Shown here: piece after piece, positions 6,669 to 10,283 of the stretch | Layout: every line of letters begins with the position of its first letter | Position numbering within the stretch: position 1 is the stretch's first letter | Notes under the pieces: generated by a model | Databases searched by the model: none | The model's input: only the letters and a program-made list of their open reading frames with translations | Told to the model about the DNA's origin: nothing | Translations under genes and position numbers: made by a program | DNA from: Caulobacteraceae bacterium | GTDB lineage: Bacteria > Pseudomonadota > Alphaproteobacteria > Caulobacterales > Caulobacteraceae | Direction: 5' to 3' | DNA length: 10,283 nt | NCBI GenBank assembly: GCA_947456005.1 | Contig: CANGRP010000073.1 | Span: 1-10,283 of the forward strand

Positions 6669-7289
6669 TCAGGCCTCGGCGACGTCGACGCCGGCCAGGC
6701 GCCAGGCGCCCTCCCGGTCCGCAAGGTTGCGCTCGAAGGTCCAGAGCTCGGCTGTCCGCCGGTGCAGGACCCGGGGCTCGGCATCCCCGGACGCCTTCTG
6801 GGTCTGGACCAGCTCGCCGAGGAAACGGACCCCGATGCGGACCGTGTCGCCGTCGATGTCGACGGTCTCGACATCGGAGCGGGGCGGGTGAGGCATGTCC
6901 ACGCCTTCCTCACGGCCTGCGGCCTCCCGTTCCGAGATCCCGGCCTCGAAGGCCTTGCAGACATCCTCGGTCAGCAGGGGCGCCAGAGCATCCCGGTCGC
7001 CGGCGGCGTAGGCCGTGACGATCGTCCGGTAGCTGTTGCGGGTGCTGGCCAGGAAAACCTGGGGATCAAAGCTGGGGTCACGCGCCCGGACCGCCGAAAG
7101 CCCCGAGGGGGTTTCCTCCAGAGGGGCCGGTTCGGTCGTCAGGGGCACGGCGGGGCGTCGCACGGCGCCCGCGGGCTCCGGCCGGGCCGCGCCCTCTTCA
7201 GGCTGGCGGCCCATCCGGCGGCCGAGCACGGCGTAGAGCTGCAAAAGGGCGACAGCGGCGACAAGGGCGAGGAGGATGAGCTGGAGCAC
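6669..7289 (-). CDS. Tim44-like domain protein with N-terminal membrane anchor
   Basis: With the GTG at 7289 the product has 206 residues and starts MLQLILLALVAAVALLQLYA, a single hydrophobic anchor directly followed by basic VLGRRMGRQ. A Pro/Ala-rich linker (about 30-75) leads to a C-terminal Tim44-like domain (about 76-206), with FLASTRNSYRTIVTAYAAGD, LAPLLTEDV, the strand pair VETVDIDGDTVRIGVRFLG and a final WRLAGVDVAEA. The domain has the NTF2-like fold of mitochondrial Tim44. Bacterial relatives are inner-membrane proteins of unclear function, possibly in membrane-protein assembly. Longer versions of the frame, to an ATG at 7394 or back to 7670, run through the promoter and into secB, lack family similarity and are rejected. 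No strong ribosome-binding site precedes the GTG. Only TAC separates its stop from the mltA start. CTG at 7301 is a weaker alternative start. Confidence 0.85.
   Translation of the reverse strand: MLQLILLALVAAVALLQLYAVLGRRMGRQPEEGAARPEPAGAVRRPAVPLTTEPAPLEETPSGLSAVRARDPSFDPQVFLASTRNSYRTIVTAYAAGDRDALAPLLTEDVCKAFEAGISEREAAGREEGVDMPHPPRSDVETVDIDGDTVRIGVRFLGELVQTQKASGDAEPRVLHRRTAELWTFERNLADREGAWRLAGVDVAEA
6674..6677 (-). promoter_or_regulatory. Ribosome-binding site supporting the mltA GTG start
   Basis: Read on the minus strand this is GAGG, 8 nt before the GTG at 6665. It lies within the last codons of the Tim44-like gene, so translation of mltA is likely coupled to that gene. Confidence 0.5.
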
Positions 7290-7307
7290 GGCTGGGTTCA
7301 GGTCGCT

Positions 7308-7336
7308 TTGGTCATGGGTTTCAGAGACAATATAGA
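7308..7336 (+). promoter_or_regulatory. Weak candidate promoter for secB, overlapping the divergent promoter
   Basis: TTGGTC (7308-7313) and TATAGA (7331-7336) lie 17 nt apart on the plus strand. The match is poor (three and four of six). CATAAT at 7339-7344 is another possible -10 box but lacks a convincing -35. If used, the secB leader would be over 100 nt. The -10 box would share bases with that of the opposite promoter, so the two could compete. Confidence 0.25.
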
Positions 7337-7357
7337 GGCATAATCCCCGCGCGTCAG
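7329..7357 (-). promoter_or_regulatory. Sigma-70-type promoter for the Tim44-like/mltA/smr operon
   Basis: On the minus strand, CTGACG (7357-7352) and TATATT (7334-7329) are separated by exactly 17 nt. The -10 box matches TATAAT at five of six positions, and the -35 box matches the Caulobacter-type TTGACG at five of six. Transcription would start near 7322, leaving a leader of about 33 nt before the GTG at 7289. This also argues against any start for the gene upstream of 7322. Confidence 0.6.
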
Positions 7358-7418
7358 GGGCTGGGACCCGAGATTGCGCAGGGAACGGCCTCATGATAGC
7401 CAGCCCCGCCGGTTTGAA

Positions 7419-7435
7419 GGCCGCTCCGGGCGGTC
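7419..7435 (+). other. Stem-loop in the presumed secB leader
   Basis: GGCCGC and GCGGTC pair (one G-U wobble) around a five-base loop, TCCGG, ending 23 nt before the secB start codon and just before its ribosome-binding site. It could influence initiation, but one short GC stem in GC-rich DNA is weak evidence. Confidence 0.2.
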
Positions 7436-7447
7436 CTAAGCCCAGAC

Positions 7448-7451
7448 GGAG
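7448..7451 (+). promoter_or_regulatory. Ribosome-binding site that decides the secB start
   Basis: GGAG lies 7 nt before the ATG at 7459. The only earlier in-frame start, ATG at 7393, would add 22 residues with no resemblance to SecB and is not preceded by such a site. Confidence 0.65.
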
Positions 7452-7458
7452 CCCCCGA

Positions 7459-7953
7459 ATGTCCGACGCAGAGTCCCTTCCCGCCACCGTCCCTGGCGGC
7501 TCCACTGAGCCCGGGATCCGGATCCTGGCCCAGTTCGTCCGGGACCTGTCCTTCGAGAACCCCAGGGCGCCAGACATCCTTCGCGCGGGAGGAAGCCAGC
7601 CGCAGATCGACATGGGCGTCGAGATGAACGCCCGGGGTCGCGAAGACGGCCTGTTCGAGGTGGACCTCAAGCTCTCGGCCCGCGCCTCCCGTGAAGACGG
7701 CCCGGTCTTTGTGGTGGAGCTGGTCTATGGCGGCCTCTTCGCCGTCGACGGGGTGTCCGCCGAGAACCTCGAGCCGGTCCTGCTGGTCGAATGCCCCAGG
7801 TTCCTCTTCCCCTTCGCCCGGCGGATCATCGCGGATGTGACCGCGGACGGGAGCTTCCCGCCCCTGATGCTGGACCCGATCGATTTCGGCGCCGTCTACA
7901 TGGCCCGCAAGGCCGAGGCTGAGACCATGGGCGTGGTGGTCGGTACGGCCTGA
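7459..7953 (+). CDS. secB: Protein-export chaperone SecB
   Basis: SecB is a cytoplasmic tetrameric chaperone that holds precursor proteins unfolded and hands them to SecA for export. The 164-residue product has the usual length. It shows the N-terminal strand ILAQFVRDLSFENPRAP (22-38), the central LKLSARA (70-76) and FVVELVYGGLFAVDGV (84-99), and the C-terminal CPRFLFPFARRIIADVT (112-128) followed by LMLDPIDFGAVYMARKA (136-152); the last block corresponds to the conserved LxPIDF-type segment. The ATG at 7459 is set by GGAG at 7448. It stands alone on the plus strand, divergent from the Tim44-like gene and convergent with dnaQ, whose stop lies only 12 nt away. Both flanking operons include membrane or envelope functions, but no direct link follows from that. 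Confidence 0.97.
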   Translation: MSDAESLPATVPGGSTEPGIRILAQFVRDLSFENPRAPDILRAGGSQPQIDMGVEMNARGREDGLFEVDLKLSARASREDGPVFVVELVYGGLFAVDGVSAENLEPVLLVECPRFLFPFARRIIADVTADGSFPPLMLDPIDFGAVYMARKAEAETMGVVVGTA

Positions 7954-7965
7954 GGCCAGCCTCCC

Positions 7966-8664
7966 TTACAGCCAGGCCTTCCAGAGCTCCGACTTCACGG
8001 TTCCCAGGACGAACTCGGCATGGGCGGCGCGCTCGGTTTCCGTGGAGCGCAAGGCCAGGGGCCGTGGCCGGGCCCCGTAGTCGGTCGGCGACCCCGGGGC
8101 GACCTGGCCGGGGGTCTGGGCCACCGTGAGCTCCAGTCCGCGCTCCCGCCCGCCGCTCAACTCAAGGTAGACCGCCGCGAGCAGGCGGGCGTCGATGAGG
8201 GCGCCGTGCTTCTCCCGCTCTGAGAGGGAGATGCGGAACCGCTTGCAGAGGGCGTCGAGGGAGTTCTGCATCCCCGGGAAACGCCGGCGCGCCAGGGCGA
8301 GGGTGTCCACCCAGCGCGGTTCGGGGAGGTCGGGAAGCCCGGCCAGGCCCAGCTCCCAGTTCACGAAGGCCCGGTCGAAGGCGGCGTTGTGCGCCACCAG
8401 GGGGGCCTCGCCGACAAACTCCAGGAAGGCGTGCGCCACCTCCGGGTCCGCGAACCGCGGCTTGCCTTTCAGGAAGGCGGCGGACAGCCCGTGGACCCGC
8501 TCAGCGTCGACGGGCATGTCCCTCTCAGGATCGATGTAGGCGTGAAAGCTCCGCCCGGTGGGCAGGAAGTCCTCGATCTCCAGGGCGGCGATCTCGACCA
8601 GGCGATGGCCGAGGTGCGGCTCGAATCCTGTGGTCTCGGTGTCGAGGACAATCTCGCGGGGCAT
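7966..8664 (-). CDS. dnaQ: DNA polymerase III epsilon subunit (3'-5' proofreading exonuclease)
   Basis: DnaQ is the DEDDh exonuclease that removes mismatched nucleotides within the replicative polymerase core. The 232-residue product has Exo I LDTETTG (D8, E10), Exo II LVAHNAAFDRAF (D97) and Exo III KHGALIDARLLA (H153, D158), so all five catalytic residues are present. The C-terminal tail (about 175-232), ending VKSELWKAWL, would be the region that contacts the polymerase alpha subunit. I chose the ATG with first base 8664, which gives the canonical N-terminus; the frame stays open to 8835, but that part is shadow of coaE. It lies 31 nt after the coaE stop, the only non-overlapping junction in this operon. 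It ends TAA, facing secB. Confidence 0.96.
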   Translation of the reverse strand: MPREIVLDTETTGFEPHLGHRLVEIAALEIEDFLPTGRSFHAYIDPERDMPVDAERVHGLSAAFLKGKPRFADPEVAHAFLEFVGEAPLVAHNAAFDRAFVNWELGLAGLPDLPEPRWVDTLALARRRFPGMQNSLDALCKRFRISLSEREKHGALIDARLLAAVYLELSGGRERGLELTVAQTPGQVAPGSPTDYGARPRPLALRSTETERAAHAEFVLGTVKSELWKAWL

Positions 8665-8695
8665 GGGTCCGCAATGCCCTGTTTCGGTCCCGCCT

Positions 8696-9319
8696 TCAAT
8701 CGGCAGGCGAGGCCCGGCGGGAGCGGAAGGCCGGATCGCGCACCGCCGCCAGCACCCGGGCGACCTCCGCCCGCGCAGCCTCCAGGCCCTGACCGGTGTC
8801 GATGACGAAGTCGGCCCTTTCGCGCTTCTGCGCATCAGGCGTCTGGCGGGCGAGGATGGCGTCCAGCCGCTCGGGCGTCATGCCCTCCCGGGCGAGGACC
8901 CGCGCCCTCTGGACCGCTGCGGGCGCGGTGACCACAACCACGGCGTCCATGTTCCGCTCCCCGCCGGTCTCGAAGAGGAGGGGAATGTCAAAGACCAGGA
9001 CGTCCGCGCCGGACGCCTCGGCCTGGGCATGGAAGGCGAGGCGATCGCGGCCGAGGAGGGGGTGTACGACGGCGTTCAGGCGGGTCATGGCCGCGTCGTC
9101 CCCCAGGACCCGGAGCCGGAGCGCCTCGCGGTCCACCGCGCCATCCCGGGTGACCCCGGGAAAGGCCGCCTCAAGAGGTTCGACCGCCGCTCCCCCCCGG
9201 ACATAGAGATCCGCCACGGCGGCGTCGGCGTCGTACACGGGCACGCCCGCCTCACGGAACATCTGGGCGGTGGTGGACTTGCCCATGCCGATGGAGCCGG
9301 TCAGGCCGATGTGGATCAT
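8696..9319 (-). CDS. coaE: Dephospho-CoA kinase
   Basis: CoaE phosphorylates the 3'-hydroxyl of dephospho-CoA with ATP, the last step of coenzyme A synthesis. The 207-residue product starts MIHIGLTGSIGMGKSTTAQ with the P-loop at 8-16 (K14). VYDADAAVADLY carries the conserved D30, expected to act as base, and VLVFDIPLLFETGGE is the family's central motif. The lid region VLAREGMTPERLDAILARQ and the C-terminal ADFVIDTG complete the match. The ATG (first base 9319) overlaps the aroE stop as ATGA and has GGAGAGG at 9330-9324, so it has both coupling and its own ribosome-binding site. A run of seven C at 9192-9198 (plus strand) lies within it without breaking the frame. Confidence 0.97.
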   Translation of the reverse strand: MIHIGLTGSIGMGKSTTAQMFREAGVPVYDADAAVADLYVRGGAAVEPLEAAFPGVTRDGAVDREALRLRVLGDDAAMTRLNAVVHPLLGRDRLAFHAQAEASGADVLVFDIPLLFETGGERNMDAVVVVTAPAAVQRARVLAREGMTPERLDAILARQTPDAQKRERADFVIDTGQGLEAARAEVARVLAAVRDPAFRSRRASPAD

Positions 9320-10167
9320 GTCGCCTCTCCGAGGATGCGCAGGACGATGCCCCGGACGTCGGGTTCGGCGGGGGGCGGACAGCCGAAGAAGGCCTCGAAG
9401 GCGGGCCGGGCCTGGCCGATGAGCATGTCGAGGCCGTCCACCGTGGACAGACCCCGGGCGGCGGCGGCCTCAAGGAAGGGGGTGCGGAGCGGCTTGTAGG
9501 TCATGTCCATCGCCACGGCGCCGTCGGGGGCGGCTGAGAGGTCTGGAGGCGGCGGCGCATCGGGCCCGAGGCCTGCAGAACTGGCGTTGATGAGCGCCGC
9601 GGCGCCCTGCAGGGCGTCGGCGTCATGGGGGTCAAGGACCCGAACCCGGCGGCCCAGGACGGCGGCGACCGCCTCGGCGCGCGAGCGGGTCCGGTTCAGG
9701 AGACGCACTTCCGGGCAGCCCGCCTCGAGGAAGGCGGCGGCGGCGCCTCGGGCTGCGCCGCCCGCGCCGTAAAGCACAAGCGGTCCGCTTTCCGGGCGGA
9801 ACCCGGGCGCCTGCCGGGCAAAGGCGTAGAGGAGCCCCTCGCCATCCGTATTGTCGGCGCTGACCGACCCGTCGGCCTCGAAGACGAGAACGTTTGCAGC
9901 GCCCGCCGCCCGGGCCCGGGGCGAGACGCGGTCCGCCGCGGCGAGGGCGTCGGTCTTGAAGGGAAGGGTGACATTGAGCCCGGCCAGGGAGCCGCCGCGG
10001 AAACCCTCGACGAAGGCGGAGAAACGCTCCGGGGCGACACTGAAGGCGACATAGGCTCCATCCAGCCCCGCCGCCTCCAACCAGGCGTTGTGCAGGACCG
10101 GACTGAGGGAGTGGCGGATGGGCTGGCCGACCACCCCGGCCAGGCGAGTGGCGGCGGTCAGCTTCAT
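9316..10167 (-). CDS. aroE: Shikimate dehydrogenase (NADP+)
   Basis: AroE reduces 3-dehydroshikimate to shikimate in aromatic amino acid synthesis. The 283-residue protein has the substrate-binding GVVGQPIRHSLSPVLHN (11-27), GLNVTLPFK (63-71) with catalytic K71, and ADNTDGEG (104-111) with catalytic D108. The NADP-binding loop GAGGAARG is at 134-141, followed by NRTRSRAE (158-165), whose basic residues fit NADP rather than NAD preference. MTYKPLRTPFL and DGLDMLIGQARPAFEAFFG close the active site. Length is slightly above that of E. coli AroE, mainly through an Ala/Pro-rich stretch. The ATG (first base 10167) overlaps the upstream maf stop as ATGA, and its own stop overlaps coaE. Confidence 0.97.
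   Translation of the reverse strand: MKLTAATRLAGVVGQPIRHSLSPVLHNAWLEAAGLDGAYVAFSVAPERFSAFVEGFRGGSLAGLNVTLPFKTDALAAADRVSPRARAAGAANVLVFEADGSVSADNTDGEGLLYAFARQAPGFRPESGPLVLYGAGGAARGAAAAFLEAGCPEVRLLNRTRSRAEAVAAVLGRRVRVLDPHDADALQGAAALINASSAGLGPDAPPPPDLSAAPDGAVAMDMTYKPLRTPFLEAAAARGLSTVDGLDMLIGQARPAFEAFFGCPPPAEPDVRGIVLRILGEAT
9324..9330 (-). promoter_or_regulatory. Ribosome-binding site of coaE
   Basis: Read on the minus strand this is GGAGAGG, ending 4 nt before the coaE ATG (7 nt counted from GGAG). It is one of the strongest Shine-Dalgarno sequences in the window and lies inside the 3' end of aroE. Confidence 0.6.
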
Positions 10168-10283
10168 GGGATCATGACGCCTTCCCGCCGCAGCAACTCC
10201 AGGCGTTCGGTGAGCGGAAGGTACAGGATTGTGAAATAGTCGTCGCGGATCTCGCTGAAGAGCTCGACCCCAGGTCCCTCCAG
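10164..10283 (-). CDS. maf: Maf-family nucleotide pyrophosphatase, C-terminal fragment
   Basis: The minus strand is open from the right window edge to a TGA at 10166-10164, giving 39 residues. They contain VELFSEIRDDYFTILYLP and then LTERLELLRREGV, which resembles the C-terminus of Maf proteins, where an [A/S]-x-L-F-x-x-I-x-x-[D/S]-Y-[F]-x-I-[L]-G-LP pattern is typical. The G before LP in that pattern is Y here. Maf proteins hydrolyse non-canonical nucleotides such as dTTP/UTP analogues or modified NTPs in the cytoplasm. The stop overlaps the aroE start as ATGA, showing it is the upstream gene of the same operon. The catalytic core is outside the window, so the call rests on this short tail plus the maf-aroE-coaE-dnaQ order remembered from Caulobacterales. 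Confidence 0.7.
   Translation of the reverse strand: MEGPGVELFSEIRDDYFTILYLPLTERLELLRREGVMIP

Noticed and set aside
6666..6671. Possible readthrough fusion of the Tim44-like protein and MltA
   Set aside because: The genes share a frame with only TGA and TAC between them, but MltA has its own ribosome-binding site and a lipoprotein signal that must be N-terminal.
8558..9499. A 313-codon plus-strand open frame opposite dnaQ, coaE and aroE
   Set aside because: It lies antisense to three conserved enzymes and shows no family signature.
1..10283. CRISPR array, insertion sequence, tRNA, rRNA or a novel defence system
   Set aside because: No spaced repeats, terminal inverted repeats, transposase or RNA-gene sequences were seen, and every stretch over 170 bp is explained by a recognisable core gene.

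Overview
The window is about 10.3 kb of very GC-rich, gene-dense chromosome with strong GC bias at third codon positions. The gene families and their order point to an alphaproteobacterium, most likely in the Caulobacterales (Caulobacter, Phenylobacterium or Brevundimonas relatives). That placement is inferred from gene content and synteny; there is no rRNA gene here to confirm it. I see no mobile element, phage gene, tRNA, rRNA or CRISPR array.

Positions 1-5039 (plus strand) are one tightly packed transcription unit. It runs from the 3' part of a PfkB-family adenosine kinase-like gene through hisB, hisH, hisA, hisF and hisE to an unusual member of the dicarboxylate/amino acid:cation symporter (SDF/DAACS) family. 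Gaps are 2-4 nt or the genes overlap (TTGA, ATGA, GTGA), so translational coupling is likely throughout. The his genes cover imidazoleglycerol-phosphate synthase (HisH+HisF) and the dehydratase (HisB), plus the ProFAR isomerase (HisA) and PRATP pyrophosphohydrolase (HisE). hisG, hisI, hisC, hisD and the histidinol-phosphate phosphatase must lie elsewhere.

Positions 4996-7289 (minus strand) hold a second unit, read as a Tim44-like membrane-anchored protein, then the lytic transglycosylase lipoprotein MltA, then an Smr-domain protein. Its last gene overlaps the symporter gene tail to tail by 44 bp. Between its first gene and the divergent secB (7459-7953, plus) is the only sizeable non-coding stretch (about 170 bp). 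It carries a good sigma-70-type promoter for the Tim44-like gene and a weaker candidate for secB.

Positions 7966-10283 (minus strand) hold a third unit, read as maf (partial, running off the window), aroE, coaE and dnaQ, mostly with ATGA overlaps. It covers nucleotide house-cleaning, shikimate synthesis, coenzyme A synthesis and replication proofreading. From memory, this block lies close to the replication origin in Caulobacter, so the window may be origin-proximal.

Overall this is core housekeeping DNA. The points most worth a second look are the symporter paralogue at the end of the his operon, whose cation-site residues look altered, and the start and promoter of the Tim44-like gene with its five-codon upstream ORF. 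The non-ATG start of hisA and the operon link between a nucleoside kinase and histidine synthesis come next. I found no clear sign of a new multi-gene system.
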